Part shown: positions 28,299-36,101 of the stretch, in pieces | How the letters are laid out: the number at the start of each line of letters is the position of its first letter | Position numbering within the stretch: the first letter of the stretch is position 1 | Source: Paulinella micropora | Taxonomy: Eukaryota > Cercozoa > Imbricatea > Euglyphida > Paulinellidae | DNA length: 36,101 bases | Assembly: GCA_019918135.1 (NCBI GenBank) | Contig: WBZZ01001413.1 | Location: forward strand, 57,501 to 93,601 | Direction: 5' to 3' | Notes under the pieces: generated by a model | Databases searched by the model: none | Seen by the model: the letters and a program-made list of their open reading frames with translations, nothing else | What the model was told of the DNA's origin: nothing | Position numbers and translations under genes: made by a program

Positions 28299-28624
28299 CC
28301 AATCTTATTCTTCCCTCGCCTCTTTGTAATCTCTGTATGGAATTGGAAGTGATCTCTCTATTCTCATCTGTTCAGAATCCATAGAGTCCTCTGTGTTTCC
28401 GGGGTCTTCAATTCTTCTTCTTCTGACGCTCCGTCTATTTCCCTTCTCTTCGCATCAAATGCTGCCTTCTTTCTAGCTGCCGTCTTTGGTGTAAAGAATA
28501 GGTATGCGTCTTCTGAGTGTAACTTGCAAATACGCATTCAAAGATCCCTCTGCCACTACCTCGTTGTGAATCTGGGCTAAGTGAGGCATAGATTCCACTA
28601 ACTGCTCTGCAAAAGCGTTTTTGC
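28299..28624 (-). pseudogene. gag: Copia-1 Gag, middle part
   Basis: Next to the DIRS-order insertion the minus strand reads NAFAEQLVESMPHLAQIHNE, VVAEGSLNAYLQVTLRRRIP, typical of helical copia Gag. Stops and frame changes follow before the protease frame. Confidence 0.65.
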
Positions 28625-28697
28625 TGCGCAAGCTTGCAAAAACTTCATTTCACAACATACCATACATCCCATGAGCTCTCTCCCCTCTCTCCTAGGT
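28625..28697 (-). repeat. DIRS-order element repeat B2 (right terminal)
   Basis: 73-bp repeat, identical by eye to B1 at 29112-29184. Its outer edge joins copia-1 gag. Confidence 0.9.
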
Positions 28698-28896
28698 CTT
28701 TTGTGTTTAAGCACAAAGACCTAGATTGTGCAAGATATTGTGCATGGAACATGCGTGATTGTGCATGAGATGAGAAGCATTATGTGCAAAATTGTGTGAG
28801 ATGTGTGTGGATGTGTGTGGATGTGTATAATTTCTCATCCCTCACTCACCGCCCCCAAACGAGAAGACATCATGTAAATGGGTGGGTGGGTGGGGG
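28692..28896. other. Spacer between A2 and B2 with hairpin and GT-rich sequence
   Basis: Starts with an imperfect hairpin 28692-28724 (CTAGGTCTTTTGTG pairs with CACAAAGACCTAG). It continues with GTGCA/TGTG-rich sequence (TGTGTGGA repeated near 28803-28825) and a (GGGT)n run at 28880-28893. No gene. Confidence 0.6.
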
Positions 28897-29108
28897 TTCT
28901 TGCCTTTCCTAAAACCCAAACTAAAAGCACTTTTGTATAAAACAAAAAATGCAAATCTGAGGGGGACAGGATTGTTGTTCTAATCTTCACATTTTCGAGC
29001 GGGAACCCGCTTCTTTATTTGCGCAGAGAAACTCTGCAAGTGAACTCAATTGATTGTCACTACCGGCCCACTCTGTCTGATATGGTTATTTGTGAAATGA
29101 CGCTTTTG
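28897..29108 (-). repeat. DIRS-order element repeat A2 (internal)
   Basis: 212-bp copy of A1 (35336-35555), with two substitutions and an 8-nt loss in a hairpin. Its outer end abuts B1 with three nucleotides between. Confidence 0.92.
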
Positions 29109-29111
29109 CTT

Positions 29112-29184
29112 TGCGCAAGCTTGCAAAAACTTCATTTCACAACATACCATACATCCCATGAGCTCTCTCCCCTCTCTCCTAGGT
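29112..29184 (-). repeat. DIRS-order element repeat B1 (internal)
   Basis: 73-bp copy of B2, placed next to A2 so that the two element ends meet, the circle-junction configuration. Confidence 0.9.
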
Positions 29185-30140
29185 GGCGAAAAAGACCTCT
29201 CTGGAAAAAAATTGGTAATGCCATTTTTCCCTGCCAGGCCTGGAAGAAATGCCGACAAATTGCCTATATTCCCTCAAAAATTGCCTTTTTGGGTTCAACT
29301 GGAAATTTTTTTTAGGCTGACTAGAAATTAGGAAAAGACTCATCGAGCTGTTTGCTGCTGAAAAATATTATTTTTGCTTGTGCTTTGGCATAGTCCATGA
29401 TACATTCTTTCTGTCCACGATAAGATCCTAAATTGTGAATGAGTAGCTTTGCAACGTGTGTAATACCCCGAAACTAAAACAGCAATTATAGACGGATAAC
29501 AAATCTGATTATCAATGTATCTTCGCTTCTATGCCTGTATTCTGCGCGTTCGTACCGTGTGTCCTTTTTCCAGTATGCAAACATTAGTCTGTGTATGTTT
29601 GCATCCTTCTTGTTGTCGAGATTTTCTTGTTGGTCAGTTTTATGTCCTAGTAGATGTGTGTGGTGTAAGTGTTTTGTATGTCTGTTCCCGTAAATATTCT
29701 TGTAATCCATTGTAGTGTATCTGGAATCGATGAGTATTTCATTGATATCGTTTTCGCTGTGAAGAAAGTGGTGTAATTACAAGTTATGTTATCGACTTTA
29801 AATTTAGTGTGTTGAGTCTCTCATATATGTGAGGTGGTGGTTGTGTCGTTTTTGTCCGATGCTGTTCCTGTATGCATTTTGAGCGTTAGATTTCTTACTA
29901 AACCCTGGTGCCGTCGTACTGTACACGTTAGGCTATTCTGGAATCTATTTCTGTAAGATTGCTCTGTTCACTGCATATATTACGTCTGCATGTCTGTATA
30001 TATATTATGACGAACTATATTGTTATGTGACCGATATTGAGTGCTATTACGAGGACTTGTTACTGTAGTCATGTCATTATGTGACATGAGTTTATCACTG
30101 GATATCTCAGTTAAATACGTCATTTCTCTTGACTAACATT
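29185..30140 (-). other. DIRS-order element 3' noncoding region
   Basis: Almost 1 kb with no supportable gene between B1 and the ATACG array. Small open frames (for example 29515-29715) show no domain. Confidence 0.55.
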
Positions 30141-30475
30141 ACGATACGATACGATACGATACGATACGATACGATAGGATACGATACGATACGCTACGAT
30201 ACGATACGATACGATACGATACGATACGATACGATATGATACGATACGATACGATACGATACGCTACAATACGCTACGATACGATACGATACGATATGAT
30301 ACGATATGATACGATACGATACGATACGATACAATACGATACGAGACGAGACGAGACGAGACGATACGATACGATACGATACGGTACGATACGATACGAT
30401 ACGATACGATACGATAGGATACGATAGGATACGATACGATACGATACGATACGATACGATACGATACGATACGCT
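30141..30475. repeat. (ATACG)n pentanucleotide microsatellite
   Basis: About 67 units of ACGAT with interspersed variants (AGGAT, GCTAC, ATGAT, a run of GAGAC at about 30341-30360). It lies in the 3' noncoding part of the DIRS-order element. Frames reading IRYDT are repeat artefacts. Confidence 0.95.
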
Positions 30476-30647
30476 AATAACGGTTCAGTAAGTGTATTTT
30501 GTAATTAAATCGCATTCTAGTACAGCATGGGAATCGATTTTAATAAGCGAGCGTCAGTTACTTATCTGGTAAACCATAGCATACACCATCGTCGAACGGT
30601 GGTGTAGATTGTATTTGAGCATATGTCTTATGAGAACCAAGGAGTAT

Positions 30648-31625
30648 CTAAGCGATTTTGACTCCTGCCTGCAAGACGCTCGTAATGGCCAGTTTGTTTT
30701 CTAAGCTGATGTCGCGCACATATTTGAACACACATGTACTTTTATCTGACCACAATCCTTGCCTCCTGATTACGTATATTTTCATTCCCAATCTTGCCGC
30801 CTCTGTAGCAGAGCCGATTCTATTAGAATGTGACGCGTAGATAGCTGGATCCAATCCGATGAGTGCCACTTTCTCTTTCAGAATACTGGACGGTGTTTTG
30901 CTACTTAAGTGCTCCAGACTGTTTCCCTCAATTTTGAAGAAGAGAGGCGAACTGTCTGTGAGTGAACCGCGAAATAAATCTTTCACAGCCTGCAAGTATG
31001 CTCGAACCCATTTAACAGCGCAAAATGTTTCTGTGCCTTGACCGACATACACTAGCTTCTCACCTTTATCGTTCTTGAGGTGCCTCAGCCGGAGTACCAT
31101 GTATTCACATGGGCTGTTGTTTATTGTAGTCGTGTGGAACCATATATCCTCCACCTTTAGTGCAGTGATATTGCCCACTCGTGTCATAGAGATCCATTGC
31201 AGCAAAATCATGGTGCTGTTTCTGCTGTCTCTCCAATCATTAAGAGGCAGTTGGAGGATCTTGAGTAAATCGTCCCTCAACAGTGGGTATTTGCCTTCCT
31301 TGCCCTGCGGTGCTTCTGCCACTGCTCTTTCCTTTGCCATTTGCACCAATGGGCTATCGGTGGGGTCGCAGTAGGGAAGTAGTGCGTACTGCGCCTTAAT
31401 AGCGGCGAAGTGCCCTTTGATTGTACTCTCTGCATAGCCGCTTTCACACATGTGTCTCAGGTAGTGAGCGACCGTCTCTGCTGTGGCCGGAAAGCATATT
31501 CGGTTGTGTACGATACACCAATTGATGAATTGCTTGCGTGAGGATGCATATGCGTCCATCGTTGACTGTCTTTTCTTGCCTTGGCTTGCCCATATTGCTA
31601 TGTCAAGGTCGTTAAGTACGACGTG
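30648..31625 (-). CDS. Tyrosine recombinase of the DIRS-order element
   Basis: Integrates circular element DNA by site-specific recombination. From ATG at 31559 the protein has 303 residues; the frame is open upstream to about 31625 (HVVLNDLDIAIWASQGKKRQ). The N-terminal half is a SAM-like core-binding domain (ASSRKQFINWCIVHN, TVAHYLRHMCESGYAESTIK). The catalytic domain has Arg in ISMTRVGNITALK, H-x-x-R in ASHSNRIGSATEAA, Trp in QGLWSDKS and the nucleophile Tyr in CVFKYVRD. All key residues are present, so it could be active. It follows RT after 88 nt; a pyrimidine-rich run ending CAG just upstream might be a splice acceptor, but no good donor was found. Confidence 0.92.
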   Translation of the reverse strand, partial: HVVLNDLDIAIWASQGKKRQSTMDAYASSRKQFINWCIVHNRICFPATAETVAHYLRHMCESGYAESTIKGHFAAIKAQYALLPYCDPTDSPLVQMAKERAVAEAPQGKEGKYPLLRDDLLKILQLPLNDWRDSRNSTMILLQWISMTRVGNITALKVEDIWFHTTTINNSPCEYMVLRLRHLKNDKGEKLVYVGQGTETFCAVKWVRAYLQAVKDLFRGSLTDSSPLFFKIEGNSLEHLSSKTPSSILKEKVALIGLDPAIYASHSNRIGSATEAARLGMKIYVIRRQGLWSDKSTCVFKYVRDISLENKLAITSVLQAGVKIA

Positions 31626-31646
31626 GCCTGTAGTAAGAAAACAAAT

Positions 31647-33860
31647 TTAATTAGAAAAAACAAATAAGACTGCAAGCATGTGCCACTGAGGTCTATGTAT
31701 ATGTAGCGGGTGTGTGGGCCATGTTGGTGCTAGCGTATACGCCGCGGGTGGTAATGGGAATGAATCCCTCGCGTGTTCAAGCACTTGTGGCCACCAAGGT
31801 CTTCCCTGCCATTTGGGTATCACAAACGCAACTCGCTTGCGTTCTTTCAGTGCGAGAAGAATTGACTGTCCTATCTGCCCGAAGTTCGGTGCCCACACGT
31901 CTCTGATCGTTATGTGCCATCGGTAGGTGATTGCCTTTATGATATCCGGGTGGACAGTCAAGCTAGTCAAGCCGGCAGTCAGTGCCTTTGAGTTCGCGTC
32001 TGCCCTTGTGTTACGTGAGCGTTCCACCCATCCCCAGAGTTTGTTTTTGATGTTGAGCCGCTGCGTGTATACATCGTCAATTATTTTGCATAACTGCGTG
32101 AGGTGTGGGCATTTTCGTGAGCCGCCTTTCTGTAAGTCTATTACAGCGTTGGCTGAATCGAAGACCGTGAGCACGGTGTTACGATTACTCAAAATGTGTC
32201 TGAAGTGTAGTGGGACCACTGTGGCTGCCCAGAGCTCTCTGTGGGTGGAAGAGGTGCCGATGAGTTCGGTGGGCAATGGTATAGTCACGTCCATATTCAG
32301 TACGTGGCCACCTACTGCAAATTCCCCCGCGTCGAGCCTCAGCTCGATGTCCGTCCGTGCCTGGAAGATAGCTCGTTTGCATTTCAGTGGGTCTCGCAGA
32401 ATGTGGAGCCAATGTTGGAGTTCTTCACTGAGCTCCGACCCTGTTGAGGTGCAAATGGTATCCCGTTCGATCCTCTTGCAGTGCACTACTGTTGCCAGCG
32501 TGACTCGCGTGAACAGCATTGCGTTCTGAAGCGCTAGTTTCAACGCGATGATCGAAGCAGCAGTCGAGTGTAGCTGTTTGACTGACGCTCCGTGAGCCGA
32601 GTGAACGTCGCTTAGTAGCTGGAGGATTGAGCGCAGTAGCTTCAACCTTTTTTCCTCCGGTACCCCGATCCAGCTTTCTTTGCTGTTGATGATGTAGCCC
32701 AAGTATTGGACTTCATCTGCCGGCTCCCAACACGTCTTCTCCGAGAGGGGGAGGCCTAAGAGGCTGAAGAGTGCCTTCACGAACGCCGGTATGCCGTCGT
32801 GAGTCCTGGCTAGTTTGATTGCGAACAGGAAGTCGTCAGCGTATTGCATGCAAGGTATGTTCAAGGCTCGTAGCAGTCGCACCACCGCGCGCATCGTCTT
32901 TCCAAACCAGAATGGCGCTGTGCAGAAGCCGTAGAGTAGTGTGGAGTTCTGGTACGTCTTGCAGTTGTGTCGGAACGACGAGTAAGGTCTGCTTTGTCTT
33001 GAAAGGGGTATTGAGTAGAAAGCACGCTTGAGGTCCACCACGAACAGCTTTGTGCCCGCGTCTCCGTTCAGTACCATTTGTATGTCCTTTTCTAAAGTCT
33101 TCATGATGAATGGAGCTTTTGCTTGGAACGAGTTACTGAAACGTTTGTCGGTGCAGAGCTTTGTTTTCTTAATCCCTGCCGGGTCCGCGAGCACTTGTAG
33201 TGGTTCGATCATGATGCAGTCATCTTCGTTTACTTCCACTGCGTCCCCCCGCGCGACCATATCGTTGATTTGTTCGTTGACAAATGCCAGGTGCTCAAAA
33301 TATGACGGATGATTTACAAAATCTGTGGCCGGCGGCGTGCGTTCGAATGTCAGCTCGACCCCATACGCTAGCCACGACAGTACAACGGGGTCGGTCCCAA
33401 GCGCTTTCCAGTATCCGAGCTTTGCCTTGATAGCGTGTGCCGGGTCCGTGGAGTCAGCCCATGGGTTGCCACGGTTAAAATTTTCACCCAAGGTCTTGAG
33501 CCGTTCATGTGCTTGCTCCAAAGTGAAAGATGCATAGCTTTGGACGTCGATTGTAGGTGATCGTAGGAGTTCAGTCACATATGGGATTTCCTCCTGTGGT
33601 ATCGTTTGTCGCGACGGACAGAAGTATGCTAGATGTCCGGTCTTTTTGCACCAAACGCACTGCATGATCCCCGCATAGTCTTTGAATATTTTTGATTTCG
33701 GCGCAGTTTTCGGTAGAAAATCTGAGATCTTGCCGACCAGTTTTGGGCGTGAATGTCTGCCAGTCACAGTAAGAGATAATGATTTTAATACTAAAAAGTG
33801 ACTGAGTTGGTGTTTGGGAAAGTGGTAATGCCGTATTAAACTGTGGCTTGTTCGTTGCAC
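31647..33860 (-). CDS. pol: RT/RNase H of the DIRS-order element
   Basis: 737 codons, one open frame. Near the N-terminus is a CCHC knuckle CVWCKKTGHLAYFC (C-x2-C-x4-H-x4-C). RT: IKKTKLCTDKRFSNSF, LFVVDLKRAFYSIPL (first Asp), FRHNCKTYQNSTLLYGFCTA, MQYADDFLFAI (YADD), LGLPLSEKTCWEPADEVQYL. RNase H: ELRLDAGEFAVGGHVL, SSTHRELWAATVVPL, VFDSANAVIDLQ, NTRADANSKAL. The C-terminal PKWQGRPWWPQVLEHA bridge is typical of DIRS/Ngaro. No methyltransferase domain is visible before the recombinase, which favours a Ngaro or PAT affinity over DIRS1. The first codon of the frame is GTG, so the true start is unknown. Confidence 0.93.
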   Translation of the reverse strand: MQRTSHSLIRHYHFPKHQLSHFLVLKSLSLTVTGRHSRPKLVGKISDFLPKTAPKSKIFKDYAGIMQCVWCKKTGHLAYFCPSRQTIPQEEIPYVTELLRSPTIDVQSYASFTLEQAHERLKTLGENFNRGNPWADSTDPAHAIKAKLGYWKALGTDPVVLSWLAYGVELTFERTPPATDFVNHPSYFEHLAFVNEQINDMVARGDAVEVNEDDCIMIEPLQVLADPAGIKKTKLCTDKRFSNSFQAKAPFIMKTLEKDIQMVLNGDAGTKLFVVDLKRAFYSIPLSRQSRPYSSFRHNCKTYQNSTLLYGFCTAPFWFGKTMRAVVRLLRALNIPCMQYADDFLFAIKLARTHDGIPAFVKALFSLLGLPLSEKTCWEPADEVQYLGYIINSKESWIGVPEEKRLKLLRSILQLLSDVHSAHGASVKQLHSTAASIIALKLALQNAMLFTRVTLATVVHCKRIERDTICTSTGSELSEELQHWLHILRDPLKCKRAIFQARTDIELRLDAGEFAVGGHVLNMDVTIPLPTELIGTSSTHRELWAATVVPLHFRHILSNRNTVLTVFDSANAVIDLQKGGSRKCPHLTQLCKIIDDVYTQRLNIKNKLWGWVERSRNTRADANSKALTAGLTSLTVHPDIIKAITYRWHITIRDVWAPNFGQIGQSILLALKERKRVAFVIPKWQGRPWWPQVLEHARDSFPLPPAAYTLAPTWPTHPLHIHRPQWHMLAVLFVFSN

Positions 33861-34114
33861 TTTTACATTACTTTCTGGCGTGTTGCCGTCGTTGTTTGAC
33901 TAGTCATATTTAAACCGGTGGCGTGTTGCCGTGCGAGTCCGACCGTATAATATATTTCGAAATACACATAAAGAAGAGTAAGAGTAACATATATTTAATG
34001 CATATGTACTGTTTTCTGCTGCGTGTGCATGTGACTCAAACTCGACGACGTTTGCAAGTATCGCTAGTGCAGATGTGCAAGACGTATGTGTGTTCGTGAG
34101 TTGTGATTGAGTGT
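33861..34114 (-). other. Spacer between gag and RT frames
   Basis: About 250 nt without a supportable frame. No repeat or RNA seen. Confidence 0.5.
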
Positions 34115-35110
34115 TCAGTTGGTAGTGCGCTGAGGGCGTTGATGTGGGTTCAGGGTCCAACAGCTTTCTGCGGTGTGCCCGCGCTTGTGGCAATGGGTGC
34201 AGGATACATGTGTGCGAGCACTAGATGGTATGTATGGTGGGGGCACTGTTGGGCTGACGGTTATGTACCCTGTCGGGTTTTGTGGTTGCTGTGGCGGGAT
34301 CGCGTATTGAATTGGCGGCTGCGGCCCGGTTGGTGGGACTGTGTAGCCAGGGACGCCTTGCCACGCCAGCGTTGGTACCGTCGCAGTGCTCTGGTGTGCT
34401 GCGGTGTTGCCGGTAGCCGCGCCGTTGGCATTGCCTCGCTGTGGGCAGTCCTTGGCCCAGTGTTGCGGAGAGTAGCATATGCGGCACAACCCCTTGCCTT
34501 GGCTGCCGTAGGGGTGCGCGGCGCTCTTCGAAGTGTGTGCCCGGATAGGTTCGCAGTAGGCGGCGATGTCCCCCGCGATCCGCAGCCGCTTTGCTGCCTG
34601 CAGGAACTTTTGCTCTGCGTCTTCCTTTGAGAGAGGCGTCGGCCCACCCATGTCCATTGCCAGGGTAGCCAGTGCGGTAGCCATTGCGCTTGCATCCGTC
34701 AGCCGCTCTTGCTCACTCTTGTACACATTACTCTCCAGTACCGCCATGATGATCTTCCCACCTTGGAAGTAACGTCGGTGCACGGGCTTCTCGATGAGCT
34801 TGGCGTCACGTTGCCCCGTCTCTTGCTTCGCTTGGTGGATCATGGCGTTGACTTGCTCGGATAGCCGGTTGGTCTGGTCGAAGAAGGTAGAGTTGATCCC
34901 TGCCTGCAGTAGCAGCACCACCTTTCCCAAGTCGTCGCTCGTAAGTGGGCGTGCCTTCGGGGGATACGATGGAGAAGTGTTGATGTGGCCTCTGAGACTG
35001 CCCAGGCCCGCTGCTCGTAGTGCGTCTTGTTGTTGTTGTAATGTCGGTGCCACAGCCCCGCCGATGAATGACGATGATGATGATGCTGGTGACGGTGCGT
35101 GAGTGTTACC
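34115..35110 (-). CDS. gag: Gag of the DIRS-order element, main part
   Basis: 312 codons from ATG 35053, with the frame open further upstream. A helical region (DDLGKVVLLLQAGINSTFFD, TNRLSEQVNAMIHQAKQETG, SEQERLTDASAMATALATLA) is followed by a first CCHC knuckle CRICYSPQHWAKDC, a Pro/Gln/Thr-rich linker, and a second knuckle CTHCHKRGHTAESC, both C-x2-C-x4-H-x4-C. The product would bind the element RNA. The N-terminal part lies in another frame at 35110-35358; a slip in a GCAGCAG run near 35115-35135 would join them. Confidence 0.88.
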   Translation of the reverse strand, partial: GNTHAPSPASSSSSFIGGAVAPTLQQQQDALRAAGLGSLRGHINTSPSYPPKARPLTSDDLGKVVLLLQAGINSTFFDQTNRLSEQVNAMIHQAKQETGQRDAKLIEKPVHRRYFQGGKIIMAVLESNVYKSEQERLTDASAMATALATLAMDMGGPTPLSKEDAEQKFLQAAKRLRIAGDIAAYCEPIRAHTSKSAAHPYGSQGKGLCRICYSPQHWAKDCPQRGNANGAATGNTAAHQSTATVPTLAWQGVPGYTVPPTGPQPPIQYAIPPQQPQNPTGYITVSPTVPPPYIPSSARTHVSCTHCHKRGHTAESCWTLNPHQRPQRTTN

Positions 35111-35358
35111 AGTGCTGCTGCTGCTGCTGTTGGCTGCGCTCCCGAGAGGTTGGTCATTGCTGCAGTAGGGCTGGTCGTAGATGCAGAGCTGCCAGACACA
35201 CTCGCACTGCCTCCAGCCGCGCTGTGATCTCCTCCTCCTTGGTAGTCGTGGTCGTCGTCGCTAGCATCTCCCTCTGCACGTCTCTTCTTTGCTGAAGGCT
35301 TCTTGACTCGCTTGGGTTTCTCGCTTGACATGGATTTCTTGCCTTTCCTAAAACCCAA
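35100..35358 (-). CDS. gag: Gag N-terminus of the DIRS-order element
   Basis: Starts MGFRKGKKSMSSEKPKRVKK at 35358, inside repeat A1 (a second ATG at 35331). It is followed by a basic, then acidic and Ser/Gly/Ala-rich stretch. After the poly-Ala run encoded by GCA repeats the frame diverges into HHHH-rich nonsense, while the other frame (SSSSTGNTHAPSPAS) continues as Gag. Confidence 0.75.
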
Positions 35359-35555
35359 ACTAAAAGCACTTTTGTATAAAACAAAACATGCAAATCTGAG
35401 GGGGACAGGATTGTTGTTCTAATCTTCAAATTTTCGAGCGGGAACAATAGTTCCCGCTTCTTTATTTGCGCAGAGAAACTCTGCAAGTGAACTCAATTGA
35501 TTGTCACTACCGGCCCACTCTGTCTGATATGGTTATTTGTGAAATGACGCTTTTG
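35336..35555 (-). repeat. DIRS-order element repeat A1 (left terminal)
   Basis: 220-bp copy of A2 (28897-29108). It contains a perfect 8-bp hairpin GCGGGAACAATAGTTCCCGC at about 35438-35457 that is collapsed in A2. Its outer edge abuts copia-1 gag. Confidence 0.93.
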
Positions 35556-36013
35556 TGGTTGCATGCTAGGTCTAGAATACCATAATCCATTACGGATAGC
35601 ATTTCTGTGTAGAACTCACTGTACTTACCGTTCGGTTCGTAACATAACCCATCTTTCACAGTTAGGTCTTTCAATCCATTCGACATCACAAACAGCAAAC
35701 GCTGTAATTCCGTCTTATGGGGTCTCGGGTGTCCTTCACTGTGTCTCATGTGACAATCCCAAATCGCTCTTTCTTTCTTCAATGACTCTTCTGATGCAGC
35801 TTTCAGTCGTGCTTCTCTCACTGACTCTCTTGCTATGGGTGTAGTACCCGCAGCATGCGACAAAAACACGTCATAAGTGTTGCCTGGATAATCCGGCTTT
35901 TCTGGTACGCAGAGCCTCACCCGGGGCTCGGCACTACCGAAGGCGTTCAGCTGGGGACCCTGTAGCGTGAAACGGCGCATCCCCTTCACACACCACCACC
36001 TCCCCGTCCTCAA
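35556..36013 (-). CDS. gag: Copia-1 Gag, N-terminal part
   Basis: A frame of about 150 codons ending at the DIRS-order insertion. It reads MRRFTLQGPQLNAFG from an ATG at 35980, then YPGNTYDVFLSHAAGTTPIA, ESVREARLKAASEESLKKER, AIWDCHMRHSEGHPRPHKTE, YSEFYTEMLSVMDYGILDLA, CNHK, and rejoins NAFAEQL at 28624. It is mostly helical and charged like copia Gag, and is assigned by context. The frame is open a little above 35980 without an ATG. Confidence 0.72.
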
Positions 36014-36101
36014 TCGCCTCTCCCTCTAACCCCGCCGCTCAACCTCCCCGCGGACTGACCATCCGCCTTACAGCTCGCTTCGCGTAGGTGTCCAAGATCC
36101 T
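36014..36101. other. Window edge, no feature supported
   Basis: GC-rich sequence upstream of the copia-1 Gag frame. The 5' LTR, if present, lies outside. Confidence 0.4.

Larger units (their letters stand above)
28625..35555 (-). mobile_element. DIRS-order (PAT/Ngaro-like) retrotransposon
   Basis: A 6.9-kb element encoding Gag, RT/RNase H and a tyrosine recombinase instead of a DDE integrase. In minus-strand order the repeats are A1 (35555-35336), ORFs, B1 (29184-29112), A2 (29108-28897), B2 (28697-28625): split direct repeats in which the outer ends of A and B meet in the internal B1-A2 copy, as in PAT and Ngaro elements. It lies in copia-1 gag. No target duplication is visible, only a shared TTTTG, as expected for recombinase-mediated insertion. 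Confidence 0.92.
16875..36101 (-). mobile_element. Copia-1: minus-strand Ty1/copia element, twice interrupted, 5' end outside window
   Basis: Reading leftward from the right edge: gag (36013-35556), [DIRS-order element], gag remainder (28624-28299), protease (28298-27684), integrase start (27683-27320), [copia-2], integrase rest (20754-19680), RT (to 18790) and RT end/RNase H (18789-17860). This is Pseudoviridae order (integrase before RT). Both insertions split codable sequence that rejoins sensibly (DLACNHK to NAFAEQL in gag; DYSGYILD to FYLRHKNEF in integrase). Multiple frameshifts and stops show it is dead. Confidence 0.88.

Noticed and set aside
30141..30475. CRISPR-like array
   Set aside because: Units are contiguous 5-mers without spacers, in eukaryotic DNA.

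Overview
The window is a stretch of eukaryotic, transposon-dominated DNA. No host gene can be supported. Everything codable is retroelement: one Ty3/gypsy-type element, two Ty1/copia-type elements, one DIRS-order (tyrosine-recombinase) element, and a cluster of SINE-like units. Long microsatellites (ATGT, TAA, ATACG, TA), LTRs and tRNA-derived SINE heads rule out a bacterial or viral genome. The species cannot be named from these sequences. An alga or other protist is a guess, based on the unusual retroelement domain mix.

Layout: 1-2406 holds two long ATGT arrays with unannotatable DNA between them. 2407-2565 is a foldback sequence with an AT core. 3462-16089 is a 12.6-kb Ty3/gypsy element with near-identical TG...CA LTRs and a 4-bp target duplication (CACT). 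Its internal segment 4502-9446 (gag, protease, N-terminal half of RT) is inverted relative to the rest (C-terminal half of RT, RNase H, integrase). The breakpoints fall just after the gag start codon and inside the RT fingers/palm. The 3' noncoding part of this element carries six SINE-like bodies (13475-15427), all on the minus strand and separated by (TAA)n tails.

From 16389 to the right edge lies an older, minus-strand copia element (copia-1). It has been split twice. A plus-strand copia element (copia-2, 20760-27314, target duplication GTCTA) sits inside its integrase. A DIRS-order element (28625-35555, minus strand) sits inside its gag. The copia-1 reading frame can be followed across both insertions, which fixes their ends. 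The DIRS-order element has the A1-ORFs-B1-A2-B2 split direct repeats of the PAT/Ngaro type, a Gag with two CCHC knuckles, RT/RNase H and an R-H-R-Y tyrosine recombinase.

Most copia and gypsy polyproteins here are broken by frameshifts or stops. The DIRS-order RT and recombinase frames are long and open. Points that stand out: the exact intra-element inversion, a MYND zinc finger in the copia-2 Gag, a gypsy Gag with a CCCH-like finger and RGG box, primer-binding sites that contain the gag start codon, HVDD in both copia RTs, and SINE families that share a 3' tail.
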